Assembly (NCBI GenBank): GCA_027346205.1
Contig: DAIESR010000188.1
Span: 1 to 5,238, forward strand
Reading direction: 5' to 3'
Source of the DNA: Beijerinckiaceae bacterium
Lineage (GTDB): Bacteria > Pseudomonadota > Alphaproteobacteria > Rhizobiales > Beijerinckiaceae
DNA length: 5,238 bases
The notes beneath the pieces were generated by a model. It saw only the letters and a program-made list of their open reading frames with translations, made no database searches and was not told the DNA's origin. The position numbers were made by a program, and so were the translations under genes. This document shows positions 1 to 5,238 of the stretch, in pieces; the stretch's first letter is position 1; each line of letters begins with the position of its first letter.

Positions 1-295
1 TTTCGCGAATATCATCGATTTGCCGCTGCTGCTGGGATTGGGGGTCGCCTTCAAGATCTATTTCGTGATGGCCTGGCGCGCCGGGACCACGAATCTCTTG
101 CAATCGAGTCTGACGCGGGCCGTCTTCTTCAGTGCGATGACGACGGCAACCGCCTTCGGCTCGCTCTGGCTGTCGCACCACCCCGGCACATCGAGCATGG
201 GAAAATTGCTGGCGATCTCGCTCGTGACGACGCTCGCCGCAGCCGTGCTCTTCCAGCCGGCGCTCATGGGGCCACCGCGGCAAAAGCAGCCTTGA
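1..295 (+). CDS. hpnN: Hopanoid-associated RND transporter HpnN, C-terminal fragment
   Basis: This is the last 97 residues of an RND/MMPL-family inner-membrane transporter; the 5' part lies outside the window and the reading frame enters at base 2. It ends in TGA at 293-295. Three hydrophobic segments are visible: [38 protein letters not shown], and [20 protein letters not shown]. They match the last three helices of the second permease domain of this superfamily. The stretches [20 protein letters not shown] and [12 protein letters not shown] are the ones I associate with HpnN, which moves hopanoids from the inner to the outer membrane in hopanoid-producing alphaproteobacteria. The tail after the last helix is short and basic (PPRQKQP). 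The gene is convergent with bfr. The RND assignment is very safe; the HpnN subfamily rests on recalled similarity, and hopanoid genes upstream would confirm it. Confidence 0.88.
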   Translation, partial: FANIIDLPLLLGLGVAFKIYFVMAWRAGTTNLLQSSLTRAVFFSAMTTATAFGSLWLSHHPGTSSMGKLLAISLVTTLAAAVLFQPALMGPPRQKQP

Positions 296-348
296 TTTAA
301 AGCACCAGACTCGCAGGCGGAAACCGGCTGTGGGTCTGATGCTCTAAA
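296..348. terminator. Long hairpin between convergent hpnN and bfr; likely bidirectional terminator or intergenic repeat
   Basis: Arms TTTAAAGCACCAGAC (296-310) and GTCTGATGCTCTAAA (334-348) pair over 15 positions. Read as plus-strand RNA there are two mismatches (C305/A339 and A300/C344). Read as minus-strand RNA both become G-U wobbles, so the stem is unbroken. The 23-nt loop holds a smaller hairpin, CAGGCGG (314-320) with CCGGCTG (324-330), carrying one mismatch. It begins directly after the hpnN stop and lies 81 bases past the bfr stop, the expected place for a shared terminator. No clean U-tract follows on either strand, so it may instead be a dispersed extragenic palindrome. Confidence 0.6.
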
Positions 349-429
349 ATTAGTTAATGTAGGCCGATTTGACCCGATCACATGGATCGCGAGCGATGCC
401 ATATGGTCGGGATAGGCTCTACGGCCCGC

Positions 430-912
430 TCAAGACTCTTCGAGATGCCCAATGTGCTTTTGCGCGTAGAGCTGGACGCCGAGCTGCCGGATCAGCTCCT
501 GCTGCGTCTCAAGGAAGTCGATATGCTTCTCCTCATCCTTGAGGAGACCATCGTAAAGTTCCTTGGTCACGAAATCCTGGACCGAGAAACAATATTGCGC
601 GGCTTCGATATAGAGCGCACGCGCCGCGAGTTCGGCGGCGAGATCGCAGGCGATGATTTCCTCGACGCTCTGCCCGATCCGCAAAGGATCGAGGACCTGC
701 ATATTCGGGAAGCCTTCGAGAAACAGGATACGATGGGTCACCTTGTCGGCATGCCGCATCTCATCCATTGATTCCTCGCGCCATTGTTTGGCGAGATCCT
801 TGTAGCCCCAGTTTTCAAGAATACGATAATGCAGCCAATATTGGTTGATCGCCGTCAGTTCGTTTCGAAGACTGCGATTCAAATAGTCGATTACCCTGTC
901 GTCACCCTTCAT
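430..912 (-). CDS. bfr: Bacterioferritin (haem-containing iron-storage ferritin)
   Basis: A 160-residue cytoplasmic subunit that oxidises Fe(II) at a di-iron centre and stores the mineral inside a 24-subunit shell with haem at subunit interfaces. With the start at 912 (MKGDDRVIDYLN), the residues fall on standard bacterioferritin numbering: ferroxidase ligands E18, E51, H54, E94, E127 and H130, Tyr25, and the haem-ligand Met52. ELTAINQYWLHYR (18-30) is the family signature on the first helix. The length is normal (about 158). This start is chosen because AGGAGG lies 8 nt upstream and because the in-frame extension to a TTG at 1020 reads through two palindromes and resembles no family member. 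The ferredoxin partner bfd is upstream on the same strand, 321 bases away. No convincing Irr, Fur or RirA box was found, though iron control would be expected. Identification is essentially certain. Confidence 0.97.
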   Translation of the reverse strand: MKGDDRVIDYLNRSLRNELTAINQYWLHYRILENWGYKDLAKQWREESMDEMRHADKVTHRILFLEGFPNMQVLDPLRIGQSVEEIIACDLAAELAARALYIEAAQYCFSVQDFVTKELYDGLLKDEEKHIDFLETQQELIRQLGVQLYAQKHIGHLEES

Positions 913-920
913 CGCATCGG

Positions 921-926
921 CCTCCT
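921..926 (-). promoter_or_regulatory. Ribosome-binding site of bfr
   Basis: CCTCCT on the plus strand reads AGGAGG on the minus strand, a perfect Shine-Dalgarno core with 8 nt to the ATG at 912-910. It fixes the bfr start and argues against the longer reading frame that begins at 1020. It lies 11 nt downstream, in the sense of transcription, of the small palindrome at 938-961. Confidence 0.9.
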
Positions 927-937
927 GGAGCGCTTTC

Positions 938-1041
938 CGATCGGATGGAATCATCCGATCGAGAAGAAAACGCTCAAAATCAAATAGCTGGAGCATGTTC
1001 TTGTCGGAAAAGTCGATCAACTTTTCCGGAACATGCTCTAG
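938..1041. repeat. Composite palindromic intergenic repeat element upstream of bfr
   Basis: Two hairpins lie side by side. The smaller has perfect 10-bp arms CGATCGGATG (938-947) and CATCCGATCG (952-961) around a GAAT loop. The larger pairs GAGCATGTTC (991-1000) plus CGGAAAAGT (1005-1013) with ACTTTTCCG (1020-1028) plus GAACATGCTC (1029-1038). This gives 19 bp with a 4-nt TTGT bulge in the left arm and a CGATCA loop. A 29-base A-rich spacer (962-990) joins them. From memory, this two-palindrome layout recurs between genes in Rhizobiales genomes; only one copy is in the window, so dispersal cannot be shown here. In a bfd-bfr transcript both hairpins would sit ahead of the bfr ribosome-binding site, where they could affect mRNA processing, stability or termination. 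Confidence 0.7.
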
Positions 1042-1100
1042 AGCTGAGATTCGTCAATATAGAGAGGCTATGGGCAATGAACGCGCGGCGCAAGTGAAGG

Positions 1101-1116
1101 CATGCCGATCGGCATG
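1101..1116. promoter_or_regulatory. Perfect 16-bp palindrome, possible operator
   Basis: CATGCCGATCGGCATG is identical to its reverse complement over 16 bases with no central spacer. It lies in the bfd-bfr gap, 189 bases upstream of the bfr start and 118 bases past the bfd stop. A second, 10-bp palindrome, TATCGCGATA, lies at 1126-1135. Such symmetry fits a site for a dimeric regulator, but it matches no iron-regulator consensus that I know. The rest of 1042-1233 shows no coding potential and no convincing -35/-10 pair. Confidence 0.35.
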
Positions 1117-1233
1117 TCGGACTCTTATCGCGATAGGAAAAGCTAATCTTCGATCGACAGCATCAGCCGTACAGCCATAGCGGAAGCGAACGTCCTTTGA
1201 ACTGCTCTGCAATGAGCAGCAGAGATCACAGGC

Positions 1234-1467
1234 TCAGGGCAAGGCGGCCATTGCACCACAAGCAGCCGCGCAGCTCTCGCTCGCCTGCTCGCCCGCCTGG
1301 GCCAGCGCTTCGACGATCAGTGATTGGACGGTTGCAAAGCAGCGCCCGCAATTGGGGCTGCAGCCGAGACAGCGGTAGACGGCGCCGGGCGTGCGCGGAC
1401 AGGCTTCGCCTTGGAGCGACGCGCGGATTTTTGCGTCGGACAAAACATTGCAAGAGCAGACGATCAC
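1234..1467 (-). CDS. bfd: Bacterioferritin-associated ferredoxin, [2Fe-2S]
   Basis: A small (77-residue) BFD-like [2Fe-2S] protein. In the known system Bfd docks on bacterioferritin and passes electrons to its haem, so that stored Fe(III) is reduced and released. The N-terminus MIVCSCNVLSDAKIR and the later NCGRC supply the expected cluster ligands C4, C6, C40 and C43 (Cys-X-Cys and Cys-X2-Cys). Cys33 and Cys36 sit just before, in CLGCSP. A tail from about residue 57 is rich in Ala, Ser and Glu and adds Cys66 and Cys70, giving eight cysteines in all. The start is a GTG at 1467-1465, chosen because family members begin two or three residues before the first Cys. A TTG at 1515 would add 16 residues without homology. 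No strong ribosome-binding site is seen for either start. The gene lies between ppkA and bfr on the same strand, which fits its link with bfr. Confidence 0.9.
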   Translation of the reverse strand: MIVCSCNVLSDAKIRASLQGEACPRTPGAVYRCLGCSPNCGRCFATVQSLIVEALAQAGEQASESCAAACGAMAALP

Positions 1468-1554
1468 GATGGCACCCAAACCAGTCGAAGCGGATCGAGC
1501 ATCAAGTCTCGGCAATGCGACTAAAGCAAGGTCGGGGCCAAGGTTGGGACAGCT

Positions 1555-3396
1555 CTACTGCGCCATTTTGACCGAACGCAGGCTCGCGGCAAGGCTCACG
1601 CCGTTACGCTCGGCCTCGGCAAAAACTTCCGGAAACAAATGATCCGCCGCCTTCGTGACGCCACCTTGCAAGATCGGCAACGGCTTCGGGCTCGCGACGA
1701 CGACCAGGAGGTCCGGCTTGGAGTCGCTCGGCACAGCGTTGAAGGAGACGGAATCACCGCCATTTTGCACCCGCGTCGTGGGTATGGATTGGACAGAGCC
1801 GTCGGCCGCGACGAGCAGAACCTCGACCTGACGCGCACCGACGCCGCTGACTGTGCCGACGAGGCTTTGGCCGGCTTTGAGGCGCGTGGCTTTGAGGTCG
1901 AGCTTCGGCGCCGACGCAGGCGAGCCGCGCAATTGGCTGAGGAAAGTGATCGCCGGGCACTGCGGCGGCGAAATTAATTGCACGCCTATGTCCGCCTCGA
2001 AACCATTGCGAGAGCGGAACGCTTGGTCGAGGGTACGGAAAGGCGCCAGAGATTCGCCGAAACCTTCGATCGCCGTCACTTTGTCATTGATCGCGACAGG
2101 CTTGACGAAGAAGCAGCGGCCGCCCTCGTAGCGGCTGATGTAGCGCGTCACCGCATCGATCCGGTCGCGACCGATGAGACGGTCCACACGCGAAGTTGCG
2201 AGAATGGCCGCAACCCTCGCATCCGTCCCGAGCGGAGTGGCGGCCAACGGGCCGATATCCTTGGGCGGCGCGAGACCTAGAACGTTACCCTTCGGCGCCT
2301 TGGGCGCGGCCGGCGCGAGCCGCGGCGTTTGCGGCGGCGTGGCGGCCTGCAATTCGATCTTGGGTAACGCCTCTATCTTCTTCGGCCGATGCAAAGCAAT
2401 AGTTGTGGCGAAGCCAACGACAATGGCCACCGCCAGCGCCACGCCGCCGACGAGAACCGTACGCGTTCCGAAAATCGGCCCGGACACGCGTACTGAAGGC
2501 TGCTTCCCGGAAGATGGAGGTGCTGCCGAGCCCTTGCGCGGGGGATCGAGCGGCCAGGTCGCGACCTCCGCCATGGACGCGGGCCGATCATCCGGATTGG
2601 GCTGGAGCATCCGTTCGAGGAGCGGCCGGATGCGTGAATCAATGTCGCTCAGGTCCGGCACCTTGCGACGCTTTTCGATCACGTCGACATGATTGCCGCC
2701 CATGTCGATCGGCCGTTGCCGCAATGCTTCGGCCAGAACGAGCCCGAAACTATAGATATCGGACCGCGGCGAGACATTGCCGCCGAAGAGCCCGAGCTGT
2801 TCCGGCGAGACGTAATTATATTTGCCGGCGAAGCCAGTGCCGATTACCGTGCCTTCGTCGCCGAGCTGCGTCGAACGGGCGATGCCGAAATCGATGATCT
2901 TGGCTTTCGCCATATCGCCGCCCGGGATGATGATATTGTCCGGCGACATGTCGCGGTGCACGATGCCGCCCTCATGCGCCGCCTGCAGCCCGGCGGCGAT
3001 GCGCTGCATGAGCCTGTGTACGGCCTCATAGGCGAGCGGCCCGCCGCGCAGCATTGCCGACAGCGATTGGCCGTCGACGAATTCCATCGCCAAATAGGGC
3101 CGTTGAAGCGTCGGATCGATGGTGAAGACGTAATAGCGGACGATCGCCTCATGATAGAGGTTATGCAGCGCCGAGGCTTCTTTGCGGAACAAGGCCAAGG
3201 CAGCTTCCGCCTCCGCGATATCGGAGCGGATCACCTTGATTGCGACGAGGTCGCCGGTCTGAATCGTATGGCCGCGATAGACCTCGCCCATGCCGCCGGC
3301 GGCGATCGGCGCATCGATCTCATAGATCCCGTTGAGCTGGGTTCCAGCCGGGATGATCGGCCGCGTCGAACCAAGCGAGGCCTTCTGATCCATCAT
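1555..3396 (-). CDS. ppkA: T6SS-associated membrane Ser/Thr protein kinase, PpkA type
   Basis: A 613-residue Hanks-type kinase. The N-terminal catalytic domain (about 20-285) is intact: Gly-loop AAGGMGEVY (32-40), ATP Lys54 in VAIK, Glu73, catalytic loop HRDMSPDN (147-154), DFG (169-171), GKYNYVSPEQ (191-200), SDIYSFG (212-218) and Arg271. A Pro/Ser-rich linker leads to one membrane helix (about 313-335). After it come an Ala/Pro-rich spacer (343-390) and a C-terminal region of about 210 residues, expected to be periplasmic, with GGRCFF (Cys428) and PPQCPAI (Cys480). This part is not the VWA domain of Pseudomonas PpkA. PpkA kinases phosphorylate a T6SS target (Fha in Pseudomonas, TssL in Agrobacterium) to switch on secretion. 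ATG 3396-3394 overlaps the pppA stop (ATGA), indicating translational coupling; a second ATG follows at 3393. The kinase call is certain, and the T6SS role follows from the neighbours. Confidence 0.93.
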   Translation of the reverse strand: MMDQKASLGSTRPIIPAGTQLNGIYEIDAPIAAGGMGEVYRGHTIQTGDLVAIKVIRSDIAEAEAALALFRKEASALHNLYHEAIVRYYVFTIDPTLQRPYLAMEFVDGQSLSAMLRGGPLAYEAVHRLMQRIAAGLQAAHEGGIVHRDMSPDNIIIPGGDMAKAKIIDFGIARSTQLGDEGTVIGTGFAGKYNYVSPEQLGLFGGNVSPRSDIYSFGLVLAEALRQRPIDMGGNHVDVIEKRRKVPDLSDIDSRIRPLLERMLQPNPDDRPASMAEVATWPLDPPRKGSAAPPSSGKQPSVRVSGPIFGTRTVLVGGVALAVAIVVGFATTIALHRPKKIEALPKIELQAATPPQTPRLAPAAPKAPKGNVLGLAPPKDIGPLAATPLGTDARVAAILATSRVDRLIGRDRIDAVTRYISRYEGGRCFFVKPVAINDKVTAIEGFGESLAPFRTLDQAFRSRNGFEADIGVQLISPPQCPAITFLSQLRGSPASAPKLDLKATRLKAGQSLVGTVSGVGARQVEVLLVAADGSVQSIPTTRVQNGGDSVSFNAVPSDSKPDLLVVVASPKPLPILQGGVTKAADHLFPEVFAEAERNGVSLAASLRSVKMAQ

Positions 3397-4202
3397 TGCC
3401 CCCAACGCGGCAACGGAACATTGCCATTTGGAAAGACGACAGTGGAGCCGCGCGGCACATAACGCATGATGACGACCGTCACATTGTCTATGGCGCCTCT
3501 TTCCATCGTCAGCGCCACCAGCTCGTCGCAGGCACTTTGCGCACCATTGCCCCGCACATGTTCGAGAATCTCGGCATCCTTCACATGCGCGGTCAGCCCA
3601 TCCGAGCAAATGACGAATACATCGCCCTTCTGCAAAACGCCTTGCGCGATTTCGAGGTCCAATTCGTCATGTACCCCAACCGCGCGCGTGATGACATTAC
3701 GGCGCGGCCAGGTGAGCGCCTCCTCCTCGCTCAACACGCCTTCGGCGATCAGTTCAGCGACCTCCGTATGATCGCGCGACAACTGCGAGATCCGTCCGTC
3801 GCGAATGAGATAGATCCGGCTGTCGCCGGACCAGACGCAGGCATAATAGCCCTCATGCGCGAGCAGGACGGCGACAGTCGCGCCAATCACTATGCCGCCG
3901 TTCATATCGGCGACTTCGAGAAGGTGGCGGTTCGCCGCCGCGAGCTGCTCGCGGCAATGGGCCAGAAGATCGTCGACCGGCCCAGGTCCGGAAATCGCCT
4001 GCAGCGCATTGACCACCGTCGCGCTCGCGAAAGCGCCAGCGTCATGCCCGCCCATCCCGTCAGCGACGGCCCACACGCCGGCATCGGAACGGACGAGGAA
4101 AGAATCTTCGTTATTGCTACGAACCTTGCCGACATCGGTTGCGCCGCCGTCGTCGAAAATCCGCAATGGATCGCTCATCTTCGTCATGGCCTCTTCGTCC
4201 AT
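3393..4202 (-). CDS. pppA: PP2C-family Ser/Thr phosphatase, PppA type (T6SS)
   Basis: A PPM/PP2C metal-dependent protein phosphatase of up to 269 residues with all signature motifs: VRSNNEDSF (27-35), ADGMGGHDAG (47-56, metal Asp48), GATVAVLL (107-114), WSGDSRIYLIRDG (124-136), SRDHT (142-146), ITRAVG (171-176), CSDGL (199-203, Asp201) and DNVTVV (239-244). No signal peptide or membrane segment is seen, so it is cytoplasmic. PppA reverses PpkA phosphorylation and so turns T6SS assembly off. The last codon pair overlaps the ppkA start (ATGA). The start is ambiguous: ATG at 4202 has no good ribosome-binding site. ATGs at 4187 (MTKMSDP) and 4178 (MSDPLR) are equally possible and cost only 5 or 8 residues; 4187 sits in an ATGA overlap with a mini-ORF. 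In Agrobacterium the homologue is fused to TagF, but here they are separate genes. Confidence 0.93.
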   Translation of the reverse strand: MDEEAMTKMSDPLRIFDDGGATDVGKVRSNNEDSFLVRSDAGVWAVADGMGGHDAGAFASATVVNALQAISGPGPVDDLLAHCREQLAAANRHLLEVADMNGGIVIGATVAVLLAHEGYYACVWSGDSRIYLIRDGRISQLSRDHTEVAELIAEGVLSEEEALTWPRRNVITRAVGVHDELDLEIAQGVLQKGDVFVICSDGLTAHVKDAEILEHVRGNGAQSACDELVALTMERGAIDNVTVVIMRYVPRGSTVVFPNGNVPLPRWGQ

Positions 4203-4222
4203 GGGCTGTTCGTCATGGCCTC
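4180..4222. repeat. 14-bp direct repeat with 29-bp period at the tagF/pppA junction
   Basis: TTCGTCATGGCCTC occurs at 4180-4193 and again at 4209-4222 (GAGGCCATGACGAA on the coding strand). The upstream copy carries the tagF stop and the downstream copy carries the internal pppA ATG at 4187. In each, ATGA places a stop and a start in overlap. Removing one 29-bp unit would leave tagF and pppA joined by a single ATGA, as at the pppA/ppkA junction. Confidence 0.85.
4184..4216 (-). other. 10-codon mini-ORF between tagF and pppA, possible coupling relay
   Basis: ATG at 4216-4214 overlaps the tagF stop as ATGA. The frame reads MTNSPWTKRP and stops at TGA 4186-4184, which overlaps the pppA in-frame ATG at 4187-4185, again as ATGA. 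It is a product of the local duplication. No function for the peptide is implied. If translated, it could carry ribosomes from tagF to pppA by termination-reinitiation. Confidence 0.35.
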
Positions 4223-4923
4223 GCGTAGGAAATCTCTTGTGGCAGATCGGCGGCGCATCCCGTCAGCATGGACATGAACTGCCGTGGATTTGGCATCGAT
4301 TTGCGGCACCATGCCCAGGCCGGCCTTTCGTCTCCACCGAGCGTCCACCAAAAAGTCATTTGCGCCGGATCGACTCTCGCTGCCTGGTCATGCTCCGCGC
4401 CCGCTCCGAAAATCTGCCGCAGCGGCTGCGCCAGAGCCCCGGCCTCCGCTGGCAGAAACAAAACCTGCATCTCGGCGGACGGCGGTGCGGCCACGACCGC
4501 ATCGCCCAATTTCCCGAGTGAATCTACAACAGTTTCCATCGATACATCGGAATCGAGGGTCAGGAGAAGGAGTTCTTCGGCAGTTTCGAACCATAGCCAT
4601 TGCGGGTCCTCGGCCGGCGGAGCGAGATTCTCGCCTTCCTCGGGCCACGCCAGGACGGTCAGCGGAAAATAGCGGCCGAGCGCATCCACCGAGGGCATGA
4701 AGGCGCCGCGCACCGTCGCGCCGCAAAGCCCTGAGCCAAGAAAAAACCGCCAGATCGGCGCAATGGCGAAAGCCGCCGCCCATTCGCCGCGGTCGAGTCC
4801 CATCTGACTTTCCACCAAGCAGGTTTCGATCCAGGGCTCCCAGATGCGCAGAAACTCGCGCGGCGCCGATAGGGCGATGAAATCGCGTTTCTGGGGCAGT
4901 TTGCCGACCAATCCGCAGTGCAT
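4213..4923 (-). CDS. tagF: Type VI secretion-associated protein TagF (ImpM, DUF2094 family)
   Basis: A 236-residue cytoplasmic protein. From the chosen ATG the family blocks are GKLPQKRDF (7-15), the W28/W31 pair in IWEPW, APIWRFFLGSG (55-65), MPSVDALGRYFPLTV (76-90) and, near the C-terminus, TFWWTLGG. These identify TagF/ImpM. TagF is known as a post-translational repressor of T6SS activity; in Pseudomonas it acts independently of PppA and in Agrobacterium it is fused to it. The ATG at 4923-4921 is chosen because family members begin a few residues before CGLxGKLP, and TTGGGG lies 9 nt upstream. Alternatives at TTG 4983, GTG 4971 and TTG 4938 would add 5 to 20 residues, the first two overlapping tssM. 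tssM ends 19 bases upstream. The stop is overlapped by the mini-ORF ATG, and pppA follows within 10 bases. Confidence 0.93.
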   Translation of the reverse strand: MHCGLVGKLPQKRDFIALSAPREFLRIWEPWIETCLVESQMGLDRGEWAAAFAIAPIWRFFLGSGLCGATVRGAFMPSVDALGRYFPLTVLAWPEEGENLAPPAEDPQWLWFETAEELLLLTLDSDVSMETVVDSLGKLGDAVVAAPPSAEMQVLFLPAEAGALAQPLRQIFGAGAEHDQAARVDPAQMTFWWTLGGDERPAWAWCRKSMPNPRQFMSMLTGCAADLPQEISYARP

Positions 4924-4942
4924 CGCTTCGAGCCCCAATTGT

Positions 4943-5238
4943 TCAACTGCCGCCCGGACAGGCGAAGCCACGGAGCATGCCAAAATCCAAAGGACTTACC
5001 CGACGAGTCGATTCGAAGCGAAACCTGAAATCATGCCTGCCGAAGCTGAAGGCAGCCCAGCCGTCCCTCGTCAAATGACCCGCATCGAGCAAGCGATAGA
5101 ACGCCCAAGCCCCGGTTTTCTCGATCGAGCTGGCCGCACGATTGGATGGTTCGAAGACAATGGCAGCGCGATGCATCGCGCCGCTGCCCGGCCATTGCAG
5201 TGTCGACGGACCGTTGCGGCCGTCAATGATCGTGTTAT
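4943..5238 (-). CDS. tssM: T6SS membrane-complex protein TssM (IcmF/ImpL), C-terminal fragment
   Basis: The final 97 residues of a protein that continues beyond the right edge; the frame starts at 5236 and the stop is TGA at 4945-4943. The visible sequence runs NTIIDGRNGPSTLQWPGSG, then GAWAFYRLLDAGHL, a beta-rich FRFRFEST stretch, and ends PLDFGMLRGFACPGGS. This W-PG ... WAFYRLLD ... L..F.CP pattern is the C-terminal beta domain of IcmF/TssM, the periplasmic part of the inner-membrane scaffold that joins TssL to the outer-membrane lipoprotein TssJ. The full protein would normally exceed 1,000 residues. tagF begins 19 bases downstream, so this is one operon. The identification rests on a short tail but is strongly backed by the three T6SS regulators that follow. 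Confidence 0.88.
   Translation of the reverse strand, partial: NTIIDGRNGPSTLQWPGSGAMHRAAIVFEPSNRAASSIEKTGAWAFYRLLDAGHLTRDGWAAFSFGRHDFRFRFESTRRVSPLDFGMLRGFACPGGS

Noticed and set aside
382..771. Plus-strand open frame of 129 residues opposite bfr
   Set aside because: It is a shadow of bacterioferritin, whose complete set of iron and haem ligands proves the minus strand is coding.
913..1020. N-terminal extension of bfr to a TTG at 1020 (36 extra residues)
   Set aside because: The extension is encoded by palindromic repeat DNA, matches no bacterioferritin N-terminus that I know, and the ATG at 912 has a perfect ribosome-binding site and gives exact family numbering.
1056..1061. TATATT on the minus strand as a bfr -10 box
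   Set aside because: The hexamer is a good match but the sequence 17 bases upstream (GCGTTC) is not a credible -35, so a promoter cannot be supported.
1202..1219. CTGCTC-TGCAAT-GAGCAG hairpin just past the bfd stop as a terminator
   Set aside because: The stem is only 6 bp and no T-tract follows on the minus strand, so it is too weak to call.
2689..3462. Long plus-strand open frame of 257 residues opposite ppkA
   Set aside because: It is antisense to the intact kinase domain, Asp/Arg-rich as expected from the reverse complement of a high-GC gene, and has no recognisable domain.
3396..4277. Long plus-strand open frame of 293 residues opposite pppA
   Set aside because: It mirrors the codon structure of the PP2C gene on the other strand and shows no family motif; the minus-strand frame has every PP2C signature.

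Overview
The window (about 60% GC by eye) looks like an alphaproteobacterial chromosome, probably Rhizobiales and perhaps near Beijerinckiaceae or methylotroph relatives. The clues are a hopanoid-type RND transporter (HpnN), a rhizobial-style type VI secretion (T6SS) kinase/phosphatase block, and GATCGGATG...CATCCGATC and GAGCATGTTC...GAACATGCTC intergenic palindromes that I remember as typical of this order. The taxonomic call is inference.

Layout, left to right. Positions 1-295 (+) hold the 3' end of hpnN. A long hairpin (296-348) follows and separates it from everything else, which is on the minus strand. bfr, bacterioferritin, lies at 430-912 and has every ferroxidase and haem residue plus a perfect AGGAGG ribosome-binding site. 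A 321-base gap (913-1233) holds a composite palindromic repeat element (about 938-1041) and a perfect 16-bp palindrome (1101-1116). bfd, bacterioferritin-associated ferredoxin, lies at 1234-1467. A tightly packed T6SS block read leftwards then fills the rest: the 3' end of tssM (4943-5238), tagF (4213-4923), pppA (3393-4202) and ppkA (1555-3396).

The genes form two functional groups. TssM is the inner-membrane scaffold of the T6SS envelope complex. PpkA (membrane Ser/Thr kinase), PppA (PP2C phosphatase) and TagF make up the post-translational threonine-phosphorylation switch that controls when the apparatus assembles and fires. Bfr and Bfd form an iron store and release pair: Bfr oxidises and stores iron, and Bfd delivers electrons to its haem to mobilise it. 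They lie just downstream of the T6SS block on the same strand with only 87 bases between ppkA and bfd and no clear terminator, so read-through is possible.

No wholly new system is visible. The most notable details are a 14-bp direct repeat (29-bp period) at the tagF/pppA junction that creates a 10-codon mini-ORF bounded by ATGA stop/start overlaps on both sides, the unnamed C-terminal domain of PpkA beyond its membrane segment, and the palindromic repeats between bfd and bfr.
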